In this document: one piece after another, positions 1 through 10,300 of the stretch
How the letters are laid out: each line of letters opens with the position of its first letter
Numbering within the stretch: the first letter of the stretch is position 1
Source of the DNA: Alteromonas marina
Lineage (GTDB): Bacteria; Pseudomonadota; Gammaproteobacteria; Enterobacterales; Alteromonadaceae
Direction: 5' to 3'
Length of the DNA stretch: 64,000 nucleotides
Assembly: GCF_000808575.1 (NCBI RefSeq)
Contig: NZ_JWLW01000004.1
Coordinates: 62,001-126,000, forward strand
Translations under genes and position numbers: made by a program
Notes under the pieces: model-generated
Databases searched by the model: none
Told to the model about the DNA's origin: nothing
What the model saw: the letters and a program-made list of their open reading frames with translations, nothing else

Positions 1-402
1 CAAGCAAAGTCAGCTGCACTATGGTTGAAAGACCAGTATTGCACGAAAGGTAGTGTTGATTTAGCGCTTGTTAGCCCATATCGTCGAGCCAAACAAACCC
101 ATGATATGGTGTCGCTAGACATAGTAGCGGACAAAGTTGAAAGCAATGAAGATATTGTTCCAGAGGGCTCCCCTCGTTTGGTCAGTGACTATATTGATGG
201 GCTTCTTCATGCGGCGGTTAATTCAAAAAAACCAATCAAAAAACTGCTGGTGGTGAGCCACATGCCGCTGGTTAGCTATCTGGTAGATGAACTTTGCCAG
301 TCTTACACTACCAGCTTGTTTTCTACAGCATCAATTGCTGTTATCAAGTATTCATTGAGCGAGCACAAAGGCACTTTAGTCACCCACTACCAAGGCGTCT
401 AA
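1..402 (+). CDS. sixA: SixA-like phosphohistidine phosphatase, 5' end outside window
   Basis: The reading frame is open from base 1, so the gene starts upstream; the first start-like codon inside the window (TTG at 25) is not the true start. SixA is a small cytosolic histidine phosphatase (histidine acid phosphatase/phosphoglycerate mutase fold) that removes phosphate from histidine phosphotransfer proteins. Visible family blocks are LALVSPYRRAKQT, equivalent to the SixA segment VLVSPFLRAEQT, and LLVVSHMPLVSYLVDELC, which carries the second catalytic His. The N-terminal RHG catalytic motif must lie outside the window. The C-terminus is about where SixA ends. The family call is good; the substrate in this organism is inferred. 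Confidence 0.85.
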   Translation, partial: QAKSAALWLKDQYCTKGSVDLALVSPYRRAKQTHDMVSLDIVADKVESNEDIVPEGSPRLVSDYIDGLLHAAVNSKKPIKKLLVVSHMPLVSYLVDELCQSYTTSLFSTASIAVIKYSLSEHKGTLVTHYQGV

Positions 403-523
403 TGCGTGTAGTTAATTCATCCCCAATTTTGTAAAAACTGAACAATTAGTAGTTAAGTATCTTTCTCTTCGGTCGATAGCCTCTTTGAGAGTGTCAAAGT
501 TTATTCTATTGAAGGGTTGGGAA

Positions 524-718
524 ATGGACAGCAAATCTATTCCTGAGCTCCTTAAGCGTTCATTGCAATCGCATATGGCGGAGGCTGATTTACGTGAAGA
601 TGAGGAGACGCAGGATATTATTGCCAAGTTATCTGAGTTGTCAGATAAGGTCGCTGCTGCGAAAGCGAGAGCGATGGCAAATCGTGCGCAGCGACTCGCT
701 GATGAAGCAAAAGGCTAG
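524..718 (+). CDS. small charged helical protein of unknown function
   Basis: A 64-residue protein starting MDSKSIPELL. I prefer the ATG at 524 over the upstream TTG at 485 because a purine-rich stretch (GAAGGG) lies just before it and the preceding codons look non-coding. The product is acidic in the middle (EADLREDEETQD) and ends in an Ala/Lys/Arg-rich helix. It has no signal peptide, membrane segment, cysteine or recognisable motif. It sits between sixA and the convergent yfjD gene. I do not recognise a family; the good start context and codon use like its neighbours support it as real. Confidence 0.6.
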   Translation: MDSKSIPELLKRSLQSHMAEADLREDEETQDIIAKLSELSDKVAAAKARAMANRAQRLADEAKG

Positions 719-743
719 CGTCGAAACTACTAGCCTTAAGAGT

Positions 744-2036
744 TTAGTCGTTATTCGATTCTCTTGGTGGCACGTAGTATTCCGGCATGATTCTAACTGT
801 TTTTATCATGCTTTCTGAAATGTCTACAATTTCTAATGGGTAACCCGCCAAACGCACACTTACCTTGTTTTCAGGAATATCCTCGAGATACTCAAGCAAC
901 AGACCGTTAAGGGTTTTGGGACCTTCAGTCGGCAAATTCCAATCCATTTCTCTGTTCAACTCTCGTACGTTGGCGCTTCCATCAACCAGTACCGAGCCAT
1001 CTTGCTGAACGTGTGCTTCTTTACTGTGGTCTGGAACCATACTGGTGGTAAAGTCACCGATAATCTCTTCAAGAATATCTTCAAGAGTGACTAGACCCAT
1101 AATGTCGCCATACTCATCAACAACCAGAGCAATGCGCTCTTTTTCGGCTTGGAATTTGTACATCAATGTGTGCAGCGGTGTAGATTCAGGTGTGTAATAA
1201 ATCTCACGAACTGCACGAAGCAAGCTCGATTTAGTAAACTGGTCTTTTGATAAAAGGCGCAGGGCGTCACGCACATGCACAAACCCTACCGCATCATCGA
1301 CACTGTCTCGGTATAACAGAACACGGGTATGTTGAGCATGGGTTAACGCTTTCTGAATTTTCTTCCAGTCGTCGTTTATGTCGATAGCAAAAATTTCAGC
1401 ACGCGGCACCATAATATCTTCGGCCGTTACGCTTTCTAAGTCCAAAATACTCACCAACATATCTTGGTGTCGCTTAGGGATCATGGCACCCGCTTCGAAA
1501 ACCACGGTTCTTAACTCTTCTCGACTTAACGAGTCATCACTTCCACTTGAAGGACTAATTCTTAGTAAGGCCAGAATACCGTTTGTGATACCGTTAATGG
1601 CTGCTACAAAAGGGTACAGCAAAGTAAGCAGCGGAAGCAGGATAATAGAGCTCGGGAATGCCACTTTTTCTGGATACAGTGCAGCCAAGGTTTTAGGCGT
1701 TACTTCTGCAAAAATAAGTAAGACCAGCGTCAAGCCAAATGTCGCAGCAAAAAGCCCCCAATAATCACCGAATAAACGAATACAGAGTATTGTTGCGAGC
1801 GAGGATGCCGCAATGTTTACTAAGTTGTTACCGATGAGAATAAGGCCTATAAGGCGATCAGGTCGTTCTAGAAGTTTAGCAACGCGTATAGCTGAGCGGT
1901 TGCCTTCTCCTTGCAAGTGCTTGAGTCGATAACGGTTTATCGACATCATGCCAGTTTCTGAACTTGAAAAATACGCAGATAGTAATATGAGTACGCCGAG
2001 CGCGATAAACAGCGTACTCGTTGATATGTCGTCCAA
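744..2036 (-). CDS. yfjD: CNNM/CBS-domain membrane protein YfjD (CorB-like)
   Basis: A 430-residue inner-membrane protein of the HlyC/CorC/CorB family. The N-terminal part is a DUF21/CNNM transmembrane domain: about four hydrophobic segments within residues 1-150, with the family segments SSSETGMMSINRYRL and EVTPKTLAALYPEKVA. A CBS pair follows at about residues 195-320 (TAEDIMVPRAEI, VVDEYGDIMGLVTLEDILEEIIGDF), then a C-terminal CorC_HlyC domain. Homologues are linked to magnesium/cobalt transport or tolerance. Translation starts at TTG 2036 with AGGAA eight bases upstream. It lies upstream-divergent to ffh together with ypjD, the usual gammaproteobacterial arrangement. Confidence 0.93.
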   Translation of the reverse strand: MDDISTSTLFIALGVLILLSAYFSSSETGMMSINRYRLKHLQGEGNRSAIRVAKLLERPDRLIGLILIGNNLVNIAASSLATILCIRLFGDYWGLFAATFGLTLVLLIFAEVTPKTLAALYPEKVAFPSSIILLPLLTLLYPFVAAINGITNGILALLRISPSSGSDDSLSREELRTVVFEAGAMIPKRHQDMLVSILDLESVTAEDIMVPRAEIFAIDINDDWKKIQKALTHAQHTRVLLYRDSVDDAVGFVHVRDALRLLSKDQFTKSSLLRAVREIYYTPESTPLHTLMYKFQAEKERIALVVDEYGDIMGLVTLEDILEEIIGDFTTSMVPDHSKEAHVQQDGSVLVDGSANVRELNREMDWNLPTEGPKTLNGLLLEYLEDIPENKVSVRLAGYPLEIVDISESMIKTVRIMPEYYVPPRESNND

Positions 2037-2211
2037 TTAATGGGTTCCTGTCTTAACTTAGGCTTCAAATGTATTGATTTGAGGTGCGAGTTTCAAGGGA
2101 AAATTGTTGATATGCCCCTAATTAACTAGATAACACCAAAAAGTGACGAGCGCCGCTGAGCCGCCTAAACAGCCAGCCCGGCAGCGAGCTCAGCAATAAA
2201 TACAGGGAGTT

Positions 2212-3003
2212 TTAAAGAAGAAATTCGCGAACTAGTTTGCTACCAAAATAGGCAAGGGACAATAAAGTCACGCCTAACACTGTCATCACAATGACCTGTC
2301 GCCCGCGCCAACCTCGAAGTTTCTGACCTATAAGAAGAACAAGAAATACCACAAGCGCTGCAGCGGAAAGTACTGTTTTGTGCGCATAGGTTTTATTAAA
2401 CATATCTTCTAAAAAAACAAACCCGCTAATAAGCGAAACTGTTAATAAACAAGTGCCTGCAAGTAATAGCTTAAATAAGATATTTTCTACCAGCATAAGG
2501 GGGGGTAACGATGAATGTAGTAACGCAGCACCTTTTTGCTTTAACCGGTAGGTAATGTAGGACATTTGCAGTGCGTATAAGAATGCAATGACCAAAGTGC
2601 AGTAAGCAAACAATGACAAACTAATATGGATAACTAAGCCCGGCTGCAGCTCTATGTGCATGATGTACGACACGGGAATAAACTGTGAGGCGAGTACCGT
2701 AAGACTTGCAAAGCCGAAAACAACAGGAAGTAAAATAAGATTAGGAATGGCGCGGGCAAATATAAGCATGGATACTGTGATTATCCACGACACTAATGAA
2801 AGTACGTTGGTTACACTCATGTCTTGCCCAGGCGCGACAATAATAACGTTGGTGAGAAAAGCGATATGTGCAATTGCCCCAACACTAGCGATGGATAGCC
2901 CTAATCGCTTATTCGGGCCGTCTTGGTGTACGAATTTGCCAATAAGTACTGCCGCAGCTAATGCGTAGAGTAAAGCAGCAGAAATGGCGAAAAGGGTGTT
3001 CAT
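2212..3003 (-). CDS. ypjD: CcsA-family inner membrane protein YpjD
   Basis: A 263-residue polytopic membrane protein with about eight hydrophobic segments, matching YpjD of the cytochrome c assembly (CcsA/CcmC-like) family. A conserved His-containing segment, PGLVIHISLSLFAYCTLVIAFLYA in part, lies around residues 125-150. The biochemical role is not established; homologues accompany yfjD and ffh in enterics and Alteromonadales. The gene is divergent from ffh, with about 300 bases between the starts. Family assignment rests on topology, length and synteny; heme handling is inferred from the superfamily only. Confidence 0.9.
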   Translation of the reverse strand: MNTLFAISAALLYALAAAVLIGKFVHQDGPNKRLGLSIASVGAIAHIAFLTNVIIVAPGQDMSVTNVLSLVSWIITVSMLIFARAIPNLILLPVVFGFASLTVLASQFIPVSYIMHIELQPGLVIHISLSLFAYCTLVIAFLYALQMSYITYRLKQKGAALLHSSLPPLMLVENILFKLLLAGTCLLTVSLISGFVFLEDMFNKTYAHKTVLSAAALVVFLVLLIGQKLRGWRGRQVIVMTVLGVTLLSLAYFGSKLVREFLL

Positions 3004-3301
3004 GATGCGTCCTGTAATAGGTAGGTGACGTCTTCACCGACTGAGTCGGTATTGATACTGCAACTTGCAAGTAAATTCAACCATCTCCTTGATTTTGTTT
3101 GTTTCACACCCACTTTTAGTGTGGGTATAGGATCATGGAAGGACAATTTTTACTCCATATCGACTTCGAAATTCGTACATCAAATTTCGACAACCCTTGA
3201 CGCAAAAGTTTAAAAATTTAACCGCAATTGTGGGTACGTTACCGTTCGCTTTTACGTTACAATGCGGGCATTACGTCTGAAATAAAAAGAAGTTTCATAC
3301 T

Positions 3302-4741
3302 ATGTTTGAGAATTTATCAGAACGCTTAGGCCAGACATTACGAAATGTCAGCGGTAAAGGGCGTCTTACTGAAGACAATATTAAAGAAACGCTACGCGAA
3401 GTGCGTATGGCGCTACTTGAAGCCGACGTTGCGCTACCCGTAGTAAAAGCGTTTGTTGCACAGGTAAAAGAACGTGCAGTTGGTACCGAAGTAACCAAAA
3501 GCCTCAAGCCTGGCCAAGTATTTATTAAAATCGTTCAGTCTGAACTAGAGTCGGTGATGGGGGAGGCGAACGAAAAGCTTAACCTCGCAACTCAACCTCC
3601 GGCTGTTGTGCTTATGGCGGGCTTACAAGGTGCGGGTAAAACTACGTCTGTAGGTAAACTTGCGAAATACCTAACTGAGCGCGAGAAAAAGAAAGTGATG
3701 GTAGTGAGTGCCGACGTTTATCGTCCGGCCGCTATCAAGCAGCTTGAAACCCTTGCAGGTGAAGTGAATGTAGCTTTTCACCCGTCAACGATTTTACAAA
3801 AGCCCATTGATATCGTTAACGATGCCATTGTTGAAGCGAAGAAGAATTTCTTCGATGTACTACTAGTAGATACTGCAGGTCGTTTGCATGTCGACAACGA
3901 CATGATGGACGAAATTAAAGAGCTTCACGCTGCTGTTAAGCCAATTGAAACCCTGTTCGTGGTTGATGCCATGACCGGTCAGGATGCTGCGAATACGGCA
4001 AAGGCGTTTAACGATGCACTGCCTTTAACGGGTGTAATACTGACCAAAGCAGATGGTGACGCACGAGGTGGTGCAGCACTGTCGGTTCGTCACATTACGG
4101 GTAAACCTATCAAGTTTATCGGTATGGGCGAAAAAGTTGATGCACTTGAGCCTTTCCACCCTGAGCGTATTGCGTCTCGTATCTTGGGCATGGGCGACGT
4201 ACTTAGCCTTATCGAAGAGGTTGAGCGTAAGGTTGATAAGTCGAAAGCGGAAAAGCTAGCCAAGAAAGTACAGAAAGGAAAAGGCTTCGACCTGCAAGAC
4301 TTTAAAGATCAGCTTGAGCAAATGAAGAACATGGGCGGCATGATGGGAATGCTTGATAAGCTTCCTGGCATGGGTGGTATGTCTGATAAAATCAAAGATC
4401 AGGCAAACGACAAGCAGTTCAATCAAATGGAAGCCATCATTAACTCAATGACACCGGCTGAACGTGCGCGCCCAGATATGATTAAAGGGTCGCGTAAGCG
4501 CCGTATTGCAGCAGGCTCAGGTACGCAAATTCAAGACGTAAACCGTTTGCTTAAACAGTTTACGCAAATGCAGAAAATGATGAAAAAGATGTCTGGCGGC
4601 GGCATGAAGAAGATGATGCGCCAGATGAAAGGCATGATGCCTCCGGGTGGCGGTTTTGGAGGCCCAGGTGGTCCAGGCGGCCCGGGTGGATTCGGCGGTC
4701 CAGGCGGATTTGGCGGAGGCGGTGGCTTCCCTCCACGTTAA
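3302..4741 (+). CDS. ffh: signal recognition particle GTPase Ffh
   Basis: Ffh is the protein part of the bacterial SRP. It binds 4.5S RNA and signal sequences and delivers nascent membrane proteins to FtsY. The NG domain occupies about residues 1-295: P-loop GLQGAGKTT near 106-114, DTAGRL near 190 and TKADGDARGG near 248. The Met-rich M domain follows (MGGMMGMLDKLPGMGGM and KGSRKRRIAAGSGT, the RNA-binding helix-turn-helix). At 479 residues it is longer than the roughly 453 of E. coli Ffh. The excess is a Gly/Pro-rich tail of GGP and GGF repeats after the M domain. A TACAAT hexamer at 3258-3263 could be its -10 element; I see no good -35. Confidence 0.98.
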   Translation: MFENLSERLGQTLRNVSGKGRLTEDNIKETLREVRMALLEADVALPVVKAFVAQVKERAVGTEVTKSLKPGQVFIKIVQSELESVMGEANEKLNLATQPPAVVLMAGLQGAGKTTSVGKLAKYLTEREKKKVMVVSADVYRPAAIKQLETLAGEVNVAFHPSTILQKPIDIVNDAIVEAKKNFFDVLLVDTAGRLHVDNDMMDEIKELHAAVKPIETLFVVDAMTGQDAANTAKAFNDALPLTGVILTKADGDARGGAALSVRHITGKPIKFIGMGEKVDALEPFHPERIASRILGMGDVLSLIEEVERKVDKSKAEKLAKKVQKGKGFDLQDFKDQLEQMKNMGGMMGMLDKLPGMGGMSDKIKDQANDKQFNQMEAIINSMTPAERARPDMIKGSRKRRIAAGSGTQIQDVNRLLKQFTQMQKMMKKMSGGGMKKMMRQMKGMMPPGGGFGGPGGPGGPGGFGGPGGFGGGGGFPPR

Positions 4742-4768
4742 GGCTATCGCATAATTTCATAACGCTAA

Positions 4769-4805
4769 AAAACCTCAATCGCAGCAATGCATTGAGGTTT
4801 TTTTA
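4769..4805 (+). terminator. intrinsic terminator after ffh
   Basis: The inverted repeat ACCTCAAT (4772-4779) / ATTGAGGT (4791-4798) has an 11-base loop, is extended by flanking A/T pairs, and is followed by a run of T. It lies 30 bases after the ffh stop codon. Confidence 0.9.
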
Positions 4806-4925
4806 TTTTTTTGCATCTAATATCAATCGTCGCCCGTTTGGCTTATTGAGTAGGACGTGAGCAGTACTTATCGCATTGCGCGGTTGGCAGCGTCTCTTCA
4901 CTAAACAATAAGTACGGAGATGAAG

Positions 4926-7001
4926 ATGGAATTCAATAAAACATCACAACAAAAATTAAAACTTTCGCTATTAGCTTCAGCTATGGTTTTTGCCTTAAGC
5001 GCCTGTAATGGTGATGACGGGAGCGACGGTTTGAATGGCGCAGATGGTATCGATGGCGCACCAGGCCAAGATGGAGCTCCAGGGCAAGACGGTGCGCCTG
5101 GCTTTGCTGCTGGTACGTTTTTGGTTGCGAATAATGGCGATGCTAATCGCAACACGGTAACTGTGGTAGATCAAAATGCCAATGCACTCAGCACGGTAAC
5201 CACAGGCGCTAATGAAGGCATTGTTTTCACTGAAAGCGGAGCCTTGGTGCAAGCAGGTGACAGTGATTTACCTTTATTGAGGACATTGTGCAATTTCGAT
5301 GTCCAAACTAACTATATGATGAATACGGGTAACGAAATCACCGGTACAGCAACAGGCCTGGTTAACCCTAAAGGTATCGCGTTTGCTGAAGACGCTGGGT
5401 TGGTAATGGTAGCTGATTTTAACGGTCAAAAGGTAAGCGTTTTCGGTGGGCAAGCGTCGGGAGACGTTGCGCCTGTTGCTGAGATTATGGTTTCTGCAAA
5501 ACCATGGGACCTAGCATACGATGAACAGAACGATAGATTATTTGTGGCTCTAACCGATGGTACGCTAGCGGTATATGACAATGTAGCTGGTTCGGGTTTT
5601 GCGCCCACAGTAATGCGCTCGGTGGTACCTTCTGATGCAGACGGAAATCAAATATCAGTAAACCTTCATGGTATTGTATATGAGCCTATGTCTAACCGCA
5701 TGGTGTTGTCAGACGTTGGCGATGCTGCAATTGCCGATGATGGTCAAATTTTTGTTTTAGAAAATGTCTCTACGGCTGACGGAGCTGTCGTTCCAACAAG
5801 AGTTATCGGTGGAGCATCGACGCAGCTCGGTAATCCTGTAGATATTATTCTTACGGGCTCTGACCTTCGCGTGGCGGAAAAATCCAATGACGCCATTTTG
5901 GTGTTCTCAAACATATTTAACGGTGCGAGCGGCGACATTGCCCCGACGTTATCTACACCTTCGGTGAAACCAGAGTCTTTGGCTGAATTTAAAGAACTAG
6001 ATGAAATGAAGGACGCCTCTGACGACGGGATAACTACCATGCCTATTATGGGCCTTTCGGTATCAAGTAACCCTGCAAGCGAAGGTGCAACCACGGGGCA
6101 AGTAGCGCAATACAGCGCAGTACTTTCCAGCGAGCTAAGCACCTTTGAGGTTGGTATGAGCATTGAGAGTGCCGCTTTCACGGCTAGTGGTGATGGTGTC
6201 ATCACCTTTGATGATGTGGATAGCTCAACAGGTGGCTTACTAGTAATCAACCGCTTGAAAACTATGCGCGATGGAATGACGTACAGCGATAGCTACGACC
6301 ACATGATTATGGGTAGCGCTACCGGACTGATTGCACCTAAAGGGTTAGATATTGCCTCAGAAGCAGGTGTGGTATTTGTAGCTGATGTCAACGAAACTAC
6401 TCCTGCCGTTCGCGTATTTTCGCCTTGTGCGTCAGGCAATGTTGCGCCTCTATTAACACTTGAAGCGTCCAACGGGGCGCGCCCTTGGGATGTGGATTAC
6501 GACCCATCGACTGATAGCGCCTATCTGGCGTTAACTAACGGTTCGGTTGCCGTGTTTGAAGAAGTGATGCGCAAAATGGAAAGCGGTGAAACCGTAATTA
6601 CGGGTGAAGACAGGCTGATTGTTCCTGCAAGTGGTGGGACAGCATTTGCCGCGCCGACCAACATCCATGGCATAGACTATGATAGCCAAAGCGATAGCTT
6701 GGTCATTTCCGATGTAGGCAGCGCAGCGGATGCTACTGACGGTAAATTGTACGTGATCCCTGGCGCAGGCAGTGCCGATGGCATAACTGATGTATCGGTT
6801 AATATTGCAGGACCGAACTCAATGTTGGGTAATCCGGTAGACTTGATGCTCAGCAATGGCCATGTATATGTTGCTGAAAAATCAAATGGCATGATCCTGC
6901 GCTTTGACAATATTCTAAATGCAGCCTCGGGTGACATTGCGCCGACTTTCAGCATGATGTATCCCGCGCCTGAGTCGGTAAATGTATTGTCAGTGAAGTA
7001 A
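4926..7001 (+). CDS. lipoprotein with collagen-like repeats and duplicated propeller-like domain
   Basis: About 691 residues. The N-terminus is a lipoprotein signal ending in lipobox LSAC, followed at once by ten collagen-type Gly-X-Y triplets (GDDGSDGLNG onward, then GAP/GQD units). The rest is two related halves of about 300 residues. Each half contains the block GLVNPKGIAFAEDAG or GLIAPKGLDIASEAG, then PWD(L/V)-Y(D)-D, a (L/Y)ALT(D/N)G strand, HGI-YD, SDVG-AA, GNPVD and VAEKSN-ILRF. The pattern resembles NHL/YVTN-type beta-propellers. The GGAG at 4916-4919 favours ATG 4926 over ATG 4920. It is likely anchored at the outer membrane. It has its own terminator and no operon partner. Function is unknown; surface binding or adhesion is only a guess. 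Confidence 0.85.
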   Translation: MEFNKTSQQKLKLSLLASAMVFALSACNGDDGSDGLNGADGIDGAPGQDGAPGQDGAPGFAAGTFLVANNGDANRNTVTVVDQNANALSTVTTGANEGIVFTESGALVQAGDSDLPLLRTLCNFDVQTNYMMNTGNEITGTATGLVNPKGIAFAEDAGLVMVADFNGQKVSVFGGQASGDVAPVAEIMVSAKPWDLAYDEQNDRLFVALTDGTLAVYDNVAGSGFAPTVMRSVVPSDADGNQISVNLHGIVYEPMSNRMVLSDVGDAAIADDGQIFVLENVSTADGAVVPTRVIGGASTQLGNPVDIILTGSDLRVAEKSNDAILVFSNIFNGASGDIAPTLSTPSVKPESLAEFKELDEMKDASDDGITTMPIMGLSVSSNPASEGATTGQVAQYSAVLSSELSTFEVGMSIESAAFTASGDGVITFDDVDSSTGGLLVINRLKTMRDGMTYSDSYDHMIMGSATGLIAPKGLDIASEAGVVFVADVNETTPAVRVFSPCASGNVAPLLTLEASNGARPWDVDYDPSTDSAYLALTNGSVAVFEEVMRKMESGETVITGEDRLIVPASGGTAFAAPTNIHGIDYDSQSDSLVISDVGSAADATDGKLYVIPGAGSADGITDVSVNIAGPNSMLGNPVDLMLSNGHVYVAEKSNGMILRFDNILNAASGDIAPTFSMMYPAPESVNVLSVK

Positions 7002-7072
7002 AACAGCTGATAGACAGCCTTATAGAAACAGTTCACTTCTTAGCTGTTCAATGAAAGCTTTATGCTTTCGCT

Positions 7073-7107
7073 AAAGCGGCACGTACCTAATCAGTACGTG
7101 CCGCTTT
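7073..7107 (+). terminator. strong hairpin terminator after the lipoprotein gene
   Basis: A perfect 14-bp inverted repeat, AAAGCGGCACGTAC (7073-7086) / GTACGTGCCGCTTT (7094-7107), with a 7-base loop and a T-rich 3' flank. It is symmetric enough to work in both directions. Confidence 0.85.
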
Positions 7108-7353
7108 ATATTTAAGTAGCGTTATCGGCATATTTAAATGCTTTGCTAACTTAACTTTCAAACAATAGCATGCTTTGTAACCAACAAATCGCCGCGCATC
7201 TGTGCAAATTCGTGAATTCATAATACACTGACGGGCTACATCGTGCGCATGTGCTCGCTTTCTTTCAGGTATGCAACTTTTACCCTATCAAAGCAGGTAC
7301 AGTTTTGTGCTGTGTGAGCGTTCACGCGGCAGAGTTATTGATACAGGAACACT
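7108..7353. other. intergenic region upstream of the SMC-like operon
   Basis: There is no open frame of note. The region is AT-rich near 7125-7230 and contains TAATAC near 7220 as a possible -10 element, without a convincing -35. The promoter of the three-gene operon should lie here. I see no clear operator. Confidence 0.4.
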
Positions 7354-10300
7354 ATGGCAGGCTTAAAACGTATTATTCTTATCGACACGCATTTACCAGG
7401 CGTGGTCGAGCTAAAGCTTGATGGACACACCAATATTTGTGGTACCAATGCGTCGGGTAAAACCACGCTTCAACGACTTATTCCCGTGTTTTACGGCGAA
7501 TATCCTAGCCGCGTGGTACCGGCAACCCGTGACAGCTTTGAACGCTGGTACTTGCCTCGTTTATCTAGCTTTATTATATATGAATACACGCGTGCCGAAG
7601 GTGACCTGTGCCAAGCAGTGTTAAGCTCAAATGGTACGGGCGTAAATTACCGTTTAATCGGCAAGCCATTTGAAATCAGTGACTACTTGATAGAGCAAAA
7701 GAACGGCAAACACGCCAGTGTAAGCAGCGCCGAGCTTGCACGTGCCATGAAGCGTAACAACATATTGGTTACGAGCTTACTTAATACGAAAGACTTCCGC
7801 GCAATCATCCAAAACGATCACGGTGTGCTTAACCAGAGTAACAATGCACGTGAGCTATTAGGCTACGCTAAAATCTTTAGCCTTTGCGAACCGTCGAAAC
7901 ACATGCGCCACATCGAAAAACTGGCTAAAGCGGTACACTCAAAAGAAGGCAAGATGGAAACCATCAAGGCCATGATTGCCGCCATTTTAGAAGAAGATGG
8001 CGTTACGCCACCTACTTCAGGCCTAAGCCGCCATCGCGTCGATGACTGGATTAAAGAATGTCACTTAATTAAACAATTCGACAAAATTCGCCCTGAGTTT
8101 TCTAAACTCGAACAAGCTGACATGGCGCTAACCACAACAGAGCAAGTGCTTGCTAACCTTAAGCATAGCTTCGAGCTTGATAAGACCTACTTGGCTGCGC
8201 GCGTTGAAACAACAAAGAATGAACTGGATGAGAATAGCTTCCAGCGCAAACAAACGGACAGCGAGTGGGGTGATACCCGTGATCACCTAAATCAGGTGAT
8301 TTCATCTGCTCGCGCCGATGTTGAGAAGTTCACCAGTGAACTTGATACGGTAGAGCGTGAATTCGATAAGTGGCAAGACGAAAATATTGAGCAGCTTAAA
8401 GAAGACGTGGCAAATTTGTCGCAGTGGCAAAATGAAAAGGCCATGGCCGATAGTCGCTATGTACTGCTTACTGAAAAACACCAAGATATTGAGTCGGCCT
8501 ATAACAAGCGCTTGGCTGAGCTAGGTGAAAAACTGTCAATCACTTTAGAAGAAATGTCAGCCGCACGCCAAGAAGCCGCAGAGAATAAAGCTGAGCAGCA
8601 GCAGAGCGAGCGTGAAGCATTAAGTCGTATTCAGAGCGACTACAATAGCCAGCTAAGCGCGCTTCAGAACGATTACCAAAATAGTTTGAATGAGCTAAAA
8701 GTTGCTGAAGCTGAACTAAAAGCTTCACTAAGTAACGCAGGCTACAACGAGTTTGAACAATCTCAGCTAGATATTCTTGATGCGGCCATAAAAGAAGCAT
8801 CGATTAATGAAGATGCAGCGCGGGGTGAGCTGCGACAAGCGCAGCAGGCGCACAGCAAATCAGTTGAGTTTCGCAAAGAGTGTTCTAATGCGTTAGATAA
8901 AGCGCGCAACGCCTTTCAACAAGAAGAAAAAGCGGTTAACAAAATTAATGCGCTTCTTTACCCAGGCGAAGGCTCGCTACTTGAGTTCTTGCGCGCCAAC
9001 GTCGATGACTGGGAGTTGTCCTTAGGTAAAGTTGTTCGCCCTGAGCTACTAGAGCGTACTGATTTAGCACCTGCTATGGCAAAGAATGCACAAGGCGACA
9101 GCGATACCTTTATGGGCGTTAAGTTAGCGCTTACTGAACTTGATACCCCAGACTATGCCTTTACCGAACAAGCCCTTAAACAGCAGCTGCAAGAAGCCGA
9201 AATTCGTCAAGCCGCTGCCCTTGCCGCGCAAAACGAATGTGAACAGCGCCTCGCGAAAGCGAACGAAGATGTGCGCAACGCCGAACTTGTGGTTACTCAA
9301 AAAGACAACGCCGTTAAAAGTGCCGAAGCCAGCCGTAAACGTGCACAGCAAGACCGCGATACGGTACTTAGCGAATATCAGCAGGCGCTTTCTGTACGTA
9401 AACAAAAAGCCAAAACTAAGCTTGAAGCAAATCAACAGTCGCAAAAGCAAGCGAAAGCACAATTTGAGCTTAGTCGTGACGAAATCAAAGATCAGCAGCG
9501 CGAAGCGGAAACCGAACACAAATTCCATTGGCAGCAGCTTATCGCTGACAGTGAAGCACGTATATCTCAGCTTGATAGCGACATGCGTAAGGCGAAAGAC
9601 AACGCTGCACAAGACCGCAAAGATATGCAGAGCTGGCTGGAAAGCGAATTAAGTAATCGCGGCGTGGATGTTGATGAAATAGGTCAGCTTAAAAAGCAAA
9701 TCAATAAGCTTAAAGAAGACATTACTCGCACTGAAACCCATCGTCATAAAGTGGCCGACTACGAGCGTTGGTACACTAACGTATTTACCAAGCAAAAAGT
9801 GGTATGGCAGGAAGGCTTGTCTAAGTCGCGTAAGTTATTGGGTGAGTCCGAGCGTAATTTAGCTAGCAAACAAGCCACCTATAAAGCTAACCGCGAACAG
9901 CTTCAAGAGCAGCACGGGCAGCTCGAAACTACGCTTAAAACTGCCAGTGAGCACTTGGAACAGGTTAAAACCTTAAGTAAATCTCTTGCCAAGCTTACGC
10001 TTCAGGCAGGTGATGAAACGGCTGAAATTAAGCATGACGATGTAAGTATTGGTCAGCGTATTTCAGAAGTGCAAAGCCAGCTTCAAGAGCGCGAAAACTT
10101 ACTAAGCGATATTCGCGCTTATGTAGAACGGTTCGATCAGCTTATTGCCGCGCAAGCGGGCACAGGATTGTCGGATACGTGGGAGCGCGCCCGTGAAGAG
10201 TGTGCAACGCTGAACGCCCACGGCGTGAAGAGCTTTGACCACCGCCGTATGGTGTCTCATTTGGCACAGCTTCTAAACGTGATTGTTCCGCAGAAGCTAC

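Noticed and set aside
5744..6250. 168-codon minus-strand frame within the lipoprotein gene
   Set aside because: Antisense shadow; the plus-strand product has a signal, repeats and internal homology.
9124..9652. Long frames on both strands inside the SMC-like gene
   Set aside because: They are shadows of the coiled-coil coding sequence, with Lys/Asn- or Phe/Leu-biased products from repeated codon usage.
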